Positions 30,140-39,452 of a DNA stretch of 64,000 bases are shown here, piece by piece. Position 1 is the first letter of the stretch. Each line of letters starts with the position of its first letter. The DNA comes from VGBV01 sp963780395 (GTDB lineage: Bacteria > Actinomycetota > Thermoleophilia > Solirubrobacterales > 70-9): positions 186,001 through 250,000 of the forward strand of contig CAWABY010000004.1 of NCBI GenBank assembly GCA_963780395.1. The letters are read 5' to 3'. The position numbers and the translations under genes were made by a program. Under the pieces are notes generated by a model that did no database searches, was not told where the DNA came from, and worked only from the letters and a program-made list of their open reading frames with translations.

Positions 30140-30160
30140 GGGGCTTAACGGCCCCTTTTT
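30140..30160 (+). terminator. Terminator-like hairpin with T-tract, no obvious upstream gene
   Basis: GGGGC at 30140-30144 pairs with GCCCC at 30151-30155 and is followed by TTTTT on the plus strand. No plus-strand gene precedes it, since the mce genes run the other way, so it may end an unannotated short or antisense RNA, or be fortuitous. Confidence 0.3.
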
Positions 30161-30203
30161 CGGGGCTCCGGGACGGTTCTGGGCCGGGCGGGTGCGGGAA
30201 TCA

Positions 30204-30228
30204 GAAAGCCCCGCGGTCGGCGGGGCTT
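30204..30228 (-). terminator. Intrinsic terminator of tRNA-Glu
   Basis: A 9-bp perfect stem (AAGCCCCGC with GCGGGGCTT, five-base loop) lies about 17 bases downstream of the tRNA-Glu 3' end and is followed by TCTGATT on the minus strand. The T-tract is short, but stem strength and position support termination of the tRNA transcript. Confidence 0.6.
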
Positions 30229-30244
30229 GATCAGGGGGCGGAGG

Positions 30245-30317
30245 CACCGCTACCGGGATTCGAACCCGGGTTTCCGGACTGAGAATCCGGCGTCCTAGTC
30301 CCCTAGACGATAGCGGC
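30245..30317 (-). tRNA. tRNA-Glu (CTC)
   Basis: Cloverleaf of 73 bases on the minus strand. Acceptor GCCGCTA pairs with TAGCGGT (one G-T pair at the end). The D region reads TCGTCTAGGGGACTAGGAC, the usual Glu form. Anticodon stem-loop CCGGA-TTCTCAG-TCCGG gives anticodon CTC. The T stem-loop is CCGGG-TTCGAAT-CCCGG. CCA is not encoded. Confidence 0.95.
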
Positions 30318-30514
30318 GAGTTCGTGACTGGATCGGCAGTGTAGCCAACGCCTTTTCGCCCTTCGACGGGCTCCGCCGATCCTCCTGCCGGGCCGATCCG
30401 GGCTCCCGGATTCCGTCCGGTGCGGAGGGCAGAATACGAACATACGTTCGACACGTTGATCGCCCCTCGGAGGAAGGGATGAAGAGCACGGCACGGTACA
30501 TTTGGACCAGCCAC

Positions 30515-30598
30515 GCGGCTGTGGCGGAATTGGTTTACGCGCATGCTTCAGGAGCATGTGGGCGAAAGCCCGTGTGGGTTCGAGTCCCACCAGCCGCA
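30515..30598 (+). tRNA. tRNA-Leu (CAG)
   Basis: Class II tRNA of 84 bases: acceptor GCGGCTG with CAGCCGC, discriminator A, anticodon loop TTCAGGA between CATGC and GCATG giving anticodon CAG (30549-30551). The long variable arm is GTGGGCGAAAGCCCG and the T-loop GGTTCGAGTCCC. CCA is not encoded. A HTH-LAGLIDADG gene starts 16 bases downstream, probably on the same transcript. Confidence 0.96.
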
Positions 30599-30614
30599 TT
30601 GCCGGGGTCCTGAT

Positions 30615-31416
30615 ATGCACAGCCGGGCCACCGTCGCCGAAGCGCTGCGGCTCCGCGAGGAAGAGGGACTTGGAGCCCGTCGGGTCGCAAAGCTTCTGGG
30701 GCTATCGGTGGGGACCGTTCGCGATTGGCACGCCGGCAAGCTGCCCCATCATTCGCGGACCAAGTCGCGCGATGGACAGCCGATCCCTCCCGCCTGCCCG
30801 AGCTGCAACCAGGAGAAGCATCGGTTCGCGGAGCTGCCCCGGGAGTACGTCTACCTGCTCGGCCTCTATCTCGGTGATGGCACCATCTCCGCACACCGCC
30901 GCCGGGTCCACCGGCTCCGGATCTTTCTCGACAAGAAGTACCCCGCGATCGTGTCCGAGTGCGAAGCCGCGATGAGGGCGGTGATGCCGGGCAACGAGGT
31001 CGGTCGCCTCCTCACCATCAGCAACTGCTTCCAAGTCTCGAGCTACTCGAGAGCGTGGCCTTGTCTCTTCCCGCAGCACGGGCCGGGGATGAAACACACG
31101 AGGAGGATCTGGCTGGCGGAGTGGCAGCAGGAGCTGGCGGTGCGATGGCCCGAGGCGCTGCTGCGAGGAATGATCCAGTCCGACGGTTGCCGCTTCATCA
31201 ACAACCGCGGCAGGTCGGACACGTGGACAGCCCCGAGATACGCGTTCGGAAATGTCTCGACCGACGTGACGAGCATCTTCTGCACCGCGTGCGACAAGGT
31301 GGGGCTGCGATGGACGGCCGCGTTCCCGACGGACGAAAGCAAGGCCGTCACGATCTACGTCTCGCGCAAGGACCGACGTCGCGCGGATGGACGAGTTCAT
31401 CGGGCCGAAGGCCTGA
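30615..31416 (+). CDS. HTH protein with LAGLIDADG homing-endonuclease-like domain (one frameshift near the end)
   Basis: About 266 residues after repair. An N-terminal helix-turn-helix (VAEALRLREEEGLGARRVAK then LLGLSVGTVRDWHAG) and a CPSC pair are followed by a homing-endonuclease-like domain with two LAGLIDADG-type helices: LLGLYLGDG (about residue 81) and LLRGMIQSDG (about 181), each ending in the catalytic-type Asp. FNNRG-like and SKAWPCLFPQHGPG-type motifs match a family often found beside actinobacterial tRNAs. The frame shifts near 31373; the next frame supplies DVARMDEFIGPKA and the stop at 31414-31416. Start ATG 30615 lies immediately after tRNA-Leu. No intein or intron insertion is seen, so whether it cuts DNA or acts as a regulator is unknown. 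Confidence 0.78.
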
Positions 31417-31503
31417 GCCCTCCGGCCGAAATCGGCCCGGACTCTCAGAGTGAGCTTGAGGGTCAGGTTCGGGGCCGATTCGGGCAGATAGTGTTGCCGC
31501 CGC

Positions 31504-33211
31504 ATGGGCTGGTTCCAACCGACGCCGCCCCCCTTCGACCTCGACGAGTGGAGGGCCAAGCCCTATCTGGCCCGGCTGAAGCCGGTCTGCCAGGACTGGG
31601 CGGTCAACGGTTTCGGGACGCCCTACTTCATCTACTTCCTCTACGTCTTCAAGCTGATCCTCTTCTCGGTCGGCGCCTTCCTGCTCGTCTCCCTGACCAC
31701 CCCCGGGATCGGCGGTCTCGGCGACATCTCCGATTGGTGGACGCAGCCGATCGTCTTCCAGAAGCTCGCCGTCTGGACGATGCTGTGGGAGATCCTCGGC
31801 CTCGGCTCGGGCTCGATGCCGCTCGCCTTCCGCTTCTCGCCCCCGATCGGCGGCTGCCTCTACTGGCTCCGCCCCGGCACCGTCCGCCTCCCCCCCTGGC
31901 CCGACCGCGTCCCCCTGACCAGCGGCTCGCGCCGCACCATCGGCGACGTCGCCCTCTACGCCGCCGTCCTCGCCGCCCTTCTCAACCTGCTGCTCTCCGG
32001 GGGCGACGACGGCCTCCTCGACAGGACCGCGATCGCCGTCATCCTCGGCCTGCTGGGCCTCCTCGGCCTGCGCGACAAGGTCCCCTTCCTCGCCGCCCGG
32101 CCCGAGGTGTACGGCCTGATGCTGGTCGTCTCGCTGTTCCCCGCTCGAGACCTGATCGTCGGCTGGCAGCTCGTCTTCATCTGCATCTGGTGGGGCGCCG
32201 CCGCCTCGAAGCTCAACCACCACTTCCCCTACGTGATCTCGGTGATGGTCAGCAACACCCCCTGGAACCGCTCGCGCAAGATGAAGGCGATGCTCTACAG
32301 GGACTGGCCCGACGACGTCCGCCCCTCCCGCCACGCCAAACTTGCCGCCCACCTTGGCACCGCCTGGTGAGTTCGGCTGGCCCTTCGTCCTTCTCGTCAG
32401 CGACGGCGGCACGATCGGCACCATCGCCGTGATCGCAATGGTCCTCTTCCACGTCCACATCACCTCCACCTTCGCCCTCGGCGTGCCGCTGGAGTGGAAT
32501 CTGTTCATGATCTTCGGCCTCCTCTTCCTCTTCGGCGAGTACGGCGGCGTCGCCCTCTCGACCCTTGACCCGCTGCTGCTGGCGCTGATCCTCGTGATCG
32601 GCGTCCTCATCCCGGTCCTCGGCAACCTCTTCCCCGACAAGATCTCCTTCCTGCCGTCGATGCGCTACTACGCCGGCAACTGGGCGACCTCGAAATGGAT
32701 GTTCCGGAAGCGCACCGATGCCGAGGGAAGGCTCGACGAGCGCGTCTACAAGGTCGCCCCGATCAACGTCAACCAACTCAAGAACCTCTACGACGACGAG
32801 ACCTCCGAGTACCTGATCGACGGCGGGCTCGCCTTCCGCGCCATGCACAGCCACGGGCGGGCCCTCACCGGTCTGCTCAATCGCGCCGTCGACGACGTCG
32901 ACGACTACCACGTCCGCGAGGGCGAGCTGATCTCCGGCATCGTCAACGGTTGGAACTTCGGCGACGGGCATTTCCACCACAAGCAGCTGCTCGACGCCGT
33001 GCAGGAGCAGTGCGGGTTCGCCGAGGGCGACGTGCGCGTGATCGCCCTCGAGTCCCAGCCCGCCCACATCCAGCGCCAGCGCTACCGGATCTACGACGCC
33101 GCCAGCGGCCTGCTCGAGGAGGGGTGGGTCGACGTCGCGGACATGCGAGCCCGCGGCCCCTGGCTCGAGGAGTCCTGGGACTTCCCCGTCGAGGTCATCC
33201 ACCGCACGTGA
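31504..33211 (+). CDS. DUF3556 transmembrane protein (one frameshift)
   Basis: About 569 residues when the two frames are joined. The first part (31504 to about 32360) has several helices and motifs such as DWAVNGFGTPYFIYFLYVFK and ASKLNHHFPYVISVMVSNTP. The second (EFGWPFVLLVSDGGTIG onward to 33211) has further helices, then a soluble tail with YRIYDAASGLLEEGW. Neither half starts sensibly alone, and the join restores the DUF3556 family length known from mycobacteria and relatives, so a missing or extra base near 32345-32370 is likely. Function is unknown. The stop overlaps the GTG of the following oxidoreductase gene. Confidence 0.82.
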
Positions 33212-34623
33212 GCAACGCCGTCGTCGTCGGCTCGGGGCCCAACGGGCTGGCCTGCGCCGCCGCCCTCGCGCGCGAGGGAGTCGCGGTCACCGTGCTCGAG
33301 GCCGAGCCGACGATCGGCGGGGGCACCCGCAGCGCCGAGCTGACCGTGCCGGGTGCGATCCACGACGTCTGCTCGGCGGTGCACCCGATGGCGGTCGGCT
33401 CCCCCTTCCTCAACTCCCTCGGCCTCGAGCGCCACGGGCTGCAGTGGCGCTGGCCCGACGTGGACCTGGCGCACCCCCTCGACGACGGCAGCGCCGGCGT
33501 GATGCTGCACTCGATCGAGGACACAGCTGCCGGGCTCGGTGAGGACGGCGCCGCCTGGCGCCGCATCTTCGGCCGGCCGGCCGCCGGCTTCGACGCGCTC
33601 GGCGAGGACATCTATCGCCCCGTCCTGCACCTCCCTCGTCACCCCCTCCGCCTCATCCGTTTCGGGCTGCCCGCCGCGGCGCCGGCCACCGTTCTGGCGC
33701 GGAGCTGGCGCACGCCCCAGGCCCGCGCCCTGTTCGGCGGCGTCGCCGCCCACTCCTACGCCCCGCTCACCCGCCCGATGAGCTCGTCGGTCGGAATGGC
33801 GCTGATCTGCGCCTGCCACCGCTTCGGCTGGGCGGTCGCCGCGGGCGGATCGCGCTCGATCACCGACGCCCTCGCCTCGTACCTGCGCGAGCGCGGCGGC
33901 ACGATCGAGACCGGCGTCCGCGTGCGCTCGCTCTCGGAGCTCCCCGACGCCGACGCCGTCGTCCTGGACCTGGCGCCCGGCGGCGTCGCCGAGATCGCAG
34001 GCGACCGTCTTCCCGCCCGGGTCGCGCGCTCCTACCGCCGCTACCGTCACGGCCCTGGCGCCTTCAAGGTCGATCTGGCCGTGCAGGGCGGCGTCCCCTG
34101 GACGAACGAGGCCTGCCGCAGCGCCGGCACCGTCCACTGCATCGGCCCCTTCGAGGAGCTGGTCGCCGCCGAGCGCGCCACCAACCGGGGGATGATGCCG
34201 GAGCGCCCCTTCGTCCTGGTCGGCCAGCAGTACCTGGCCGATCCCGAACGCTCGGCGGGCGACGTGCACCCGATCTGGGCCTACGCCCATGTCCCCAGCG
34301 GCTACCCCGCCGATGCCGAGGGCGCGGTCATCGACCAGATCGAGCGCTTCGCCCCCGGACTGCGCGAGCGCATCGTCGCCACCTCGACCAGCTCCCCCAC
34401 CCAGATCGAGGCCGCCAACGCCAACTACGTCGGCGGCGACATCATCACCGGTGCCAACGGCCCGATCCAGGTCGTGATCCGCCCCCGCCTCGCCCTCGAC
34501 CCATACGCCACCGGCATCCCCGGTGTCTTCATCTGCTCGGCCGCCACGCCCCCCGGCGCCGGCGCCCACGGCATGAACGGCTTCAACGCGGCCCGCTCGG
34601 CGCTGCGGCACATGGGCGCCTGA
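33208..34623 (+). CDS. Phytoene dehydrogenase-like FAD oxidoreductase
   Basis: A 471-residue flavoprotein of the CrtI/COG1233 superfamily. The N-terminus VVVGSGPNGLACAAALAREG is the dinucleotide-binding motif, followed by the acidic LEAEPTIGGGTRSAE. Later family segments are WAVAAGGSRSITDALASYL and the C-terminal PGAGAHGMNGFNAARSAL that closes the FAD site. Such enzymes desaturate or isomerise carotenoids or retinoid-like lipids, but many act on unknown substrates, and no carotenoid genes adjoin. GTG 33208 overlaps the DUF3556 stop; the DUF547 gene overlaps its end. The three genes look co-transcribed. Confidence 0.87.
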   Translation: MSNAVVVGSGPNGLACAAALAREGVAVTVLEAEPTIGGGTRSAELTVPGAIHDVCSAVHPMAVGSPFLNSLGLERHGLQWRWPDVDLAHPLDDGSAGVMLHSIEDTAAGLGEDGAAWRRIFGRPAAGFDALGEDIYRPVLHLPRHPLRLIRFGLPAAAPATVLARSWRTPQARALFGGVAAHSYAPLTRPMSSSVGMALICACHRFGWAVAAGGSRSITDALASYLRERGGTIETGVRVRSLSELPDADAVVLDLAPGGVAEIAGDRLPARVARSYRRYRHGPGAFKVDLAVQGGVPWTNEACRSAGTVHCIGPFEELVAAERATNRGMMPERPFVLVGQQYLADPERSAGDVHPIWAYAHVPSGYPADAEGAVIDQIERFAPGLRERIVATSTSSPTQIEAANANYVGGDIITGANGPIQVVIRPRLALDPYATGIPGVFICSAATPPGAGAHGMNGFNAARSALRHMGA

Positions 34624-35234
34624 TGGATCCAGCCACCCTCCGAGGCGACGCAGCGCGCATCGCCTTCTGGATCAACACCTACAACGAGCGGCTGCTCGGC
34701 TTTCTGGCGGAACGGCCGCGCTCCGGCCACCTGTTTCGCCACCGCCGCCTCTTCCGCCGCGAGGCCTTCGAGATCGGCGGGCTCGCCTACACGCTCGACG
34801 TGATCGAGCACGGACTGCTCAGGCTCAACGCCCGTCCCCCCTACTCCCCGCGCCGGCTGCTGCGCCCCGGCGACCCGAGGCTGGGCGCAGCGCCGTCGAA
34901 GCTCGATCCCCGAATCCATTTCGCCCTCAACTGCGGAGCCCGCTCCTGCCCCCCGGTTCGTCGCTACTCGGCGACCGGATTGGACGACGAGCTCGACCGC
35001 GCAGCCCGCTCCTACGTCGCCGCCGAGTCGAGCCTGGACCGCGCGCGCGGCGAGCTCGAGCTGCCCGGGGTGATCAAGCTCTATCGCGCCGACTTCGGCC
35101 CGGACGCGGAGCTGGTCGAGCTGGCGGCGTCAAGCATCGGAGGCGCCGACGGCGAATGGCTCCGCGAGCACAGCCAAGAGCTCCGCCTGCGCTTCGCCCG
35201 CTTCGACTGGCACATGGTCCCCGCCAGCGGATAG
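34623..35234 (+). CDS. DUF547 domain protein
   Basis: A 203-residue DUF547 protein. Family motifs are ARIAFWINTYNERLL at the start, LDPRIHFALNCGARSCPPV in the centre, and LPGVIKLYRADFG near the end. The Cys and nearby His of the FALNCGARSCP stretch are the conserved residues of this family, which has a distant papain-like look but no proven activity. Start ATG overlaps the upstream TGA by one base. The N-terminus lacks the extra segment that some family members carry, so it may be slightly short. Probably co-expressed with the flavoprotein and LemA genes. Confidence 0.85.
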   Translation: MDPATLRGDAARIAFWINTYNERLLGFLAERPRSGHLFRHRRLFRREAFEIGGLAYTLDVIEHGLLRLNARPPYSPRRLLRPGDPRLGAAPSKLDPRIHFALNCGARSCPPVRRYSATGLDDELDRAARSYVAAESSLDRARGELELPGVIKLYRADFGPDAELVELAASSIGGADGEWLREHSQELRLRFARFDWHMVPASG

Positions 35235-35245
35235 GTTCTAGCGCG

Positions 35246-35899
35246 ATGGGCCTCGGACTCCTGATCCTGATCGTCATCGTCGTCGTGCTGGCGCTGGCGG
35301 TGCTGCTGATCTACAACCGCATGGTCGCGCGACGCAACGCCGTCGACAACAGCTGGGCTCAGATCGAGGCCGCCCTGAAGCGCCGTCACGACCTGATCCC
35401 GAATCTGGTCGAGGCGGTCAAGGGCTACGCCAAGCACGAGCAGCAGACTTTCGAGAACGTGACCCGGGCGCGGAGCACCGCCGTCAAGGCCGAGGGGGAT
35501 GCCCCGCCCCAGCAGGCCGGCGCCGAGGCCGGGCTGGCTGCCGCGATCGGCCGCCTCATGGTGGTCGCCGAGCAGTACCCCGAGCTGCGCGCGACCGAGA
35601 ACTTCCAGCAGCTCCAGGGCCAGCTGACGGAGACGGAGAACCAGATCCAGATCACCCGCCGCGTCTACAACGACACCGTCCAGACCTACAACACCCTGAT
35701 CCAGATCTTCCCGCCGTCGGTGATCGCCAACGCCTTCAGCTTCGAGCCGCGCGAGTTCTACGACGCCCCCAAGGAGTCGGAGGCGACCCCGGAGGTCAGC
35801 TTCTCGAAGGACGGCGGCAACCCCGAGGCCGGGGGCGCCAAGCCCGCGGCCGAAGAGAAGCCGGCCCCAGAGAAGCCGGCATCAGGAAACAAGGAGTAG
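35246..35899 (+). CDS. LemA family protein
   Basis: A 217-residue LemA protein: one N-terminal membrane helix (about 3-24), then a four-helix bundle with the diagnostic NRMVARRNAVDNSWAQIEA, LKRRHDLIPNLVEAVKGYA, and VYNDTVQTYNTLIQIFPPS. The C-terminal 50 residues are Pro/Glu/Lys-rich. LemA proteins are membrane-anchored with the bundle outside or inside depending on species; function is unclear. It commonly pairs with DUF2207, and here the DUF2207 gene follows after two bases, so the pair probably works together. Confidence 0.93.
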   Translation: MGLGLLILIVIVVVLALAVLLIYNRMVARRNAVDNSWAQIEAALKRRHDLIPNLVEAVKGYAKHEQQTFENVTRARSTAVKAEGDAPPQQAGAEAGLAAAIGRLMVVAEQYPELRATENFQQLQGQLTETENQIQITRRVYNDTVQTYNTLIQIFPPSVIANAFSFEPREFYDAPKESEATPEVSFSKDGGNPEAGGAKPAAEEKPAPEKPASGNKE

Positions 35900-35901
35900 G
35901 C

Positions 35902-37749
35902 GTGCGCCTCCGTCTCGTCGGCTCGTTGATCGGGCTGGTCGCGCTCGGCGGCATGCTGCTGCCCGCGGCCGCGGCCGCCCGCGACGACCGCGTCACCGAC
36001 GCGGTGGTCAACCTGCGCCTGGCCCCCGATGCGTCGCTGCTCGTAAGCGAGGAACTCACCTTCTCCTACGACGGCAGCTTCCAGGCCTCCTACCGGGACA
36101 TCCCGCTCGACAACGGAGAGGCGATCACGGACGTGCGGGTCAGCGAGGGCAACCGCCGCTACCAGTCCGGCGGCTGCACGGTGTTCGGCTGCACCGACGC
36201 AGAGGGTCGCTTCGGCGCCGCCACGATCCCCGAGGGAGGCGGCGCGCGCATCGTCTGGCACCACAAGGCGAACAGCGAGAGCCGGACCTTCACCGTCTCC
36301 TACCGGGTCACGGGCGGCAACCACGTGGTCGCCTACGACGACGTGATCGACGTCTACTGGCAGGTCTGGGGCGACCAATGGGACTTCGACCTCGACCGGC
36401 TGACCGCGACGTTCAGGGATCCGGCCCTGCAACCCCACGAGGGCGAGGCGACGCCCCAGAACCCCTCCGCGGTCTGGGGCCACCCGCGCGACGTCGAGGG
36501 CGCCGACTTCCTCGAACCCGGCGTGGCTCGCCTCGAGGCCGTGGACGTGCCCGACCACACCTTCGTCGAGATGCGGGTGCTGGTCCCCCGCACTCCTGGC
36601 CAGGGCGTGAGCGACGCGAACAGAGGAGAAGGCGACGGGCTGCCGGCGATCCTCGCCGAAGAGCAGGGCGTCACCGACGACTACAACTCGTTCTTCAACC
36701 GAACCAAGCGCTGGATCGCGGACAACGCGGTGCTGCTGGCCCTGATCCTGGCGGGGATCGGCCTCGGCGGGCTCTTCCTGCTGGCCCGGATGGCGACCGA
36801 GTACCCCACCTCGACGCCGAGGCATCTGCCCGAGCCCCCCGACGGCGCCTCCCCCGCCCTCGCCTACGGCCTGGCCCACGAGGGCGGCGACAGCACCGAC
36901 ACCGTGCTGGCCACTCTGATCGACCTCGTCGACCGCGGCTACTACAAGGCCACACAGGCGAACACCGAGGACGAGAAGCTCGACCTCGCGCTCGCGGTCG
37001 CCGCCAAGCGCCCCAAGTCCCAGCTCGAGCCCCACGAGAAGCAGGTCCTTGACTTCTTCGATGAGCTGCTCGAGGGCGACACCGTGCCGATGAGCGAGAT
37101 GCGCGACCGCATCCCCAAGCACAGCGACACCTGGCGCGCCCGCTGGGAGTCGATGACCTCGGCGCTCGACTCCGTGGACGAGGGCCAGCTCGCCTGGGAC
37201 CGCAACCTGAACGGCGCCAAGTGGCTCCTGATCCTGGGCCTCGTGATCGGCTTCACCGTGGTCGTCCTCTGCGACGTCGCCGTCCACGAGCGCTTCCTGG
37301 TGCCGGGCGCGATCGGCCTGCTGACCGTGATCGCGCTCGCGGTCTATCCGTGGCGGCGCCTGAAGCGGCTCGATGCCGAATACGGCGAGCGCAGCGCCAA
37401 GTGGCGCGCCTTCGAGCGCTGGACCAAGGACTTCCCGAGCCTCAAGGACGATCCCCCGGCGACGCTGGAGCTGTGGAAGCGGATCCTCGTCTTCGGCGTC
37501 GCCTTCGGCACCGCCGAGCGCATGATCGAATCGGGCCGCATTCCCGCGCCGGTGATGGAGAGCGCCGGCACCGGCACGTGGAGCCACTATTACTTCGCGG
37601 GCGCTGTCACCAGCAGCGCCTTCGACGGCAACTCCTTCGGCTCCGGGTTCGCCTCGCAGGTCGCGCCCGAGTCCTCCAGCGGCGGGGGCGGCGGTTTCTC
37701 GGGCGGCGGCGGTGGCGGTGGAGGCGGCGGGGGCGGCGGCTCCTGGTAA
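35902..37749 (+). CDS. DUF2207 membrane protein
   Basis: A 615-residue DUF2207 protein. Signal peptide to about residue 27, extracytoplasmic beta-rich domain (about 30-245) with SYDGSFQASYRDIPLDNGE, a membrane helix near 275-295, a cytosolic region, and two further helices around 440-480. It ends in an extreme Gly-rich tail (about 595-615), typical for the family and possibly for attachment or low-complexity interaction. GTG start preceded by AAGGAG. Linked to LemA by position. Role unknown; envelope homeostasis is often supposed. Confidence 0.9.
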   Translation: MRLRLVGSLIGLVALGGMLLPAAAAARDDRVTDAVVNLRLAPDASLLVSEELTFSYDGSFQASYRDIPLDNGEAITDVRVSEGNRRYQSGGCTVFGCTDAEGRFGAATIPEGGGARIVWHHKANSESRTFTVSYRVTGGNHVVAYDDVIDVYWQVWGDQWDFDLDRLTATFRDPALQPHEGEATPQNPSAVWGHPRDVEGADFLEPGVARLEAVDVPDHTFVEMRVLVPRTPGQGVSDANRGEGDGLPAILAEEQGVTDDYNSFFNRTKRWIADNAVLLALILAGIGLGGLFLLARMATEYPTSTPRHLPEPPDGASPALAYGLAHEGGDSTDTVLATLIDLVDRGYYKATQANTEDEKLDLALAVAAKRPKSQLEPHEKQVLDFFDELLEGDTVPMSEMRDRIPKHSDTWRARWESMTSALDSVDEGQLAWDRNLNGAKWLLILGLVIGFTVVVLCDVAVHERFLVPGAIGLLTVIALAVYPWRRLKRLDAEYGERSAKWRAFERWTKDFPSLKDDPPATLELWKRILVFGVAFGTAERMIESGRIPAPVMESAGTGTWSHYYFAGAVTSSAFDGNSFGSGFASQVAPESSSGGGGGFSGGGGGGGGGGGGGSW

Positions 37750-37823
37750 CGCTGCGATCGCGCAGGCGGGCGCCCCAACCGCAACTTGGCGCTCGCAGCA
37801 TCGTTAAATTCGATGACTCCTTG

Positions 37824-39452
37824 ATGCAGGGCTCCACTCGCACTCCCCCACGCAGGGCGAGCGTGGCGCTGGCCGCCGCGCTGGCCGCCGCCTGCCTGCT
37901 GTCCCTGTCGCCATGGAACGGCGAGCGCTCGCAGGCGTCCCACGGCGGGCCCCCGCACGTGGTCATGATCACGACCGACGACCAGACCGTGCGCGACATG
38001 GTCGCGATGCCGCAGACCCAGGCCCTGGTCGGCGCCGCCGGCGCCAGCTTCACGAACGCCTACGCGTCCTACCCCCTCTGCTGCCCCTCGCGCGCGACCC
38101 TGCTGACCGGCCAGCACGCCCACAACCACGGCGTGCTGGGCAACACGGCCCCCGACGGCGGCTACGACATGCTCAGGGACGAGGAGACGCTCCCCGTCTG
38201 GCTCGGCCGTTCCAACTACCGGTCGATCCACATCGGCAAGATGCCGAACGGCTACGGCGCCGCCGACCCGACGTACGTCCCGCCCGGGTGGGGGCCGTTC
38301 CCACTCAACGGCGAGTTCTACGGCTTCCTGCCCGATCCCCCGTCGGCCTACACCGGCTTCAAGCTGAACGAGAACGGCGCCCCGATCCAGTACCTGCCCG
38401 AGGACTACCAGACCGACGTCTACGCCGACAAGGCCGTGGACCGCATCGGGAACCACTTCACCGCCTTCCCCAGCCGGCCTCTCTATATGGAGGTGCAGTT
38501 CTTCGCCCCGCACGACCCGGCGCAGCCGGCGACCCGGCACATCGGCGCCTTCGCGACGGCGCCCCTGCCCAGGGACACCTCCTTCAACGAGAAGAACGTC
38601 ACGGAGAAGCCCGGCTGGCTGCGCGCCGTCAATCGCATGGGCCCGGGCCTGATCTCAAAGGTGCAGACCCGCTACCGCAACCGGCTCGAGACGCTGCTGG
38701 CGGTGGACGAGGCCGTGAGCGCGATCGTGGGCGAGCTCGAGGCCCGCGGCGTGCTGGGCGAGACCTACATCGTCTTCACCTCCGACAACGGCTACATGCA
38801 GGGCCAGCACCGCCTGCACCAGGGCAAGTTCGTCGCCTATGACCCCTCCGCCAAGGTGCCGCTGCTGATCCGCGGCCCCGGCATCCCGCCGGGAGCGGTG
38901 AGCAAGGAGCTGGTCTCCAACGTCGACATCGTGCCGACGATCCTCGACGCTGCCGGCGCCCAACCCGGCGTCACCCAGGACGGCCGCTCGCTGCTCCCCT
39001 ACGCCGCCAACCCGGCGCTGCGCTCGACCCGCCCGATCCTGCTGGAGACCGGCCGCCCGATCGCGATCTCGGACCCCTCGAGCGCCTCGGCCTCGGGCGG
39101 GCCCAAGTTCAAGAAGAAGTCGATTCGCGTCAAGAACCTCGACCTCGATCGCACCGCGCAGCTCGCCAAGGTCGTGAAGCCGCCCAAGTACCGCGCGATC
39201 CGCACAGGCCGCTACCTGCTGATCAAGTACTCCGACGGCGGGCGCGAGCTCTACGACATGCCGAACGACCCCCTCCAGGTCAACTCGGTCTGGAAGAACT
39301 CCCGCTACTTCCCGGTCCGCAAGTTCCTGCTGAAGAAGCTCGCCAAGCTCTCGCCGTGCACTGGCACCGGTTGCAACGCCGAGCTGAAGAAACCGCCGAA
39401 GCCCCTGCCGAAGCCCAAGAAGGTGAACAAGAAGAAGCCGAAGGCGCCCTAG
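37824..39452 (+). CDS. Sulfatase family protein, secreted
   Basis: A 542-residue sulfatase. Signal peptide/anchor about 1-35, then the metal site VVMITTDDQT (about 48-57) and the formylglycine motif LCCPSRATLLTGQ, where the second Cys (about residue 85) fits C-x-P-S-R for modification by formylglycine-generating enzyme. Later sites include FTSDNGYMQGQHRL and KVPLLIRGPGIP. It would hydrolyse sulfate (or phosphonate) esters outside the cell. The C-terminus is Lys/Pro-rich (KPPKPLPKPKKVNKKKPKAP), resembling other Lys tails in this window. ATG 37824 selected; the longer open frame upstream overlaps the DUF2207 gene. Confidence 0.88.
   Translation: MQGSTRTPPRRASVALAAALAAACLLSLSPWNGERSQASHGGPPHVVMITTDDQTVRDMVAMPQTQALVGAAGASFTNAYASYPLCCPSRATLLTGQHAHNHGVLGNTAPDGGYDMLRDEETLPVWLGRSNYRSIHIGKMPNGYGAADPTYVPPGWGPFPLNGEFYGFLPDPPSAYTGFKLNENGAPIQYLPEDYQTDVYADKAVDRIGNHFTAFPSRPLYMEVQFFAPHDPAQPATRHIGAFATAPLPRDTSFNEKNVTEKPGWLRAVNRMGPGLISKVQTRYRNRLETLLAVDEAVSAIVGELEARGVLGETYIVFTSDNGYMQGQHRLHQGKFVAYDPSAKVPLLIRGPGIPPGAVSKELVSNVDIVPTILDAAGAQPGVTQDGRSLLPYAANPALRSTRPILLETGRPIAISDPSSASASGGPKFKKKSIRVKNLDLDRTAQLAKVVKPPKYRAIRTGRYLLIKYSDGGRELYDMPNDPLQVNSVWKNSRYFPVRKFLLKKLAKLSPCTGTGCNAELKKPPKPLPKPKKVNKKKPKAP

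Noticed and set aside
30245..31416. tRNA-flanked region considered as an integrated mobile element or prophage edge
   Set aside because: No integrase, no duplicated tRNA 3' end and no phage genes are visible; only the HTH-LAGLIDADG gene is suggestive.
32695..33207. Upstream extension of the phytoene-dehydrogenase-like frame
   Set aside because: It overlaps the DUF3556 coding region in another frame; the FAD motif starts directly after the GTG at 33208.
37221..37823. Long upstream extension of the sulfatase frame
   Set aside because: It lies antiphase inside the conserved DUF2207 gene, is Arg-rich, and the natural signal peptide begins at 37824.
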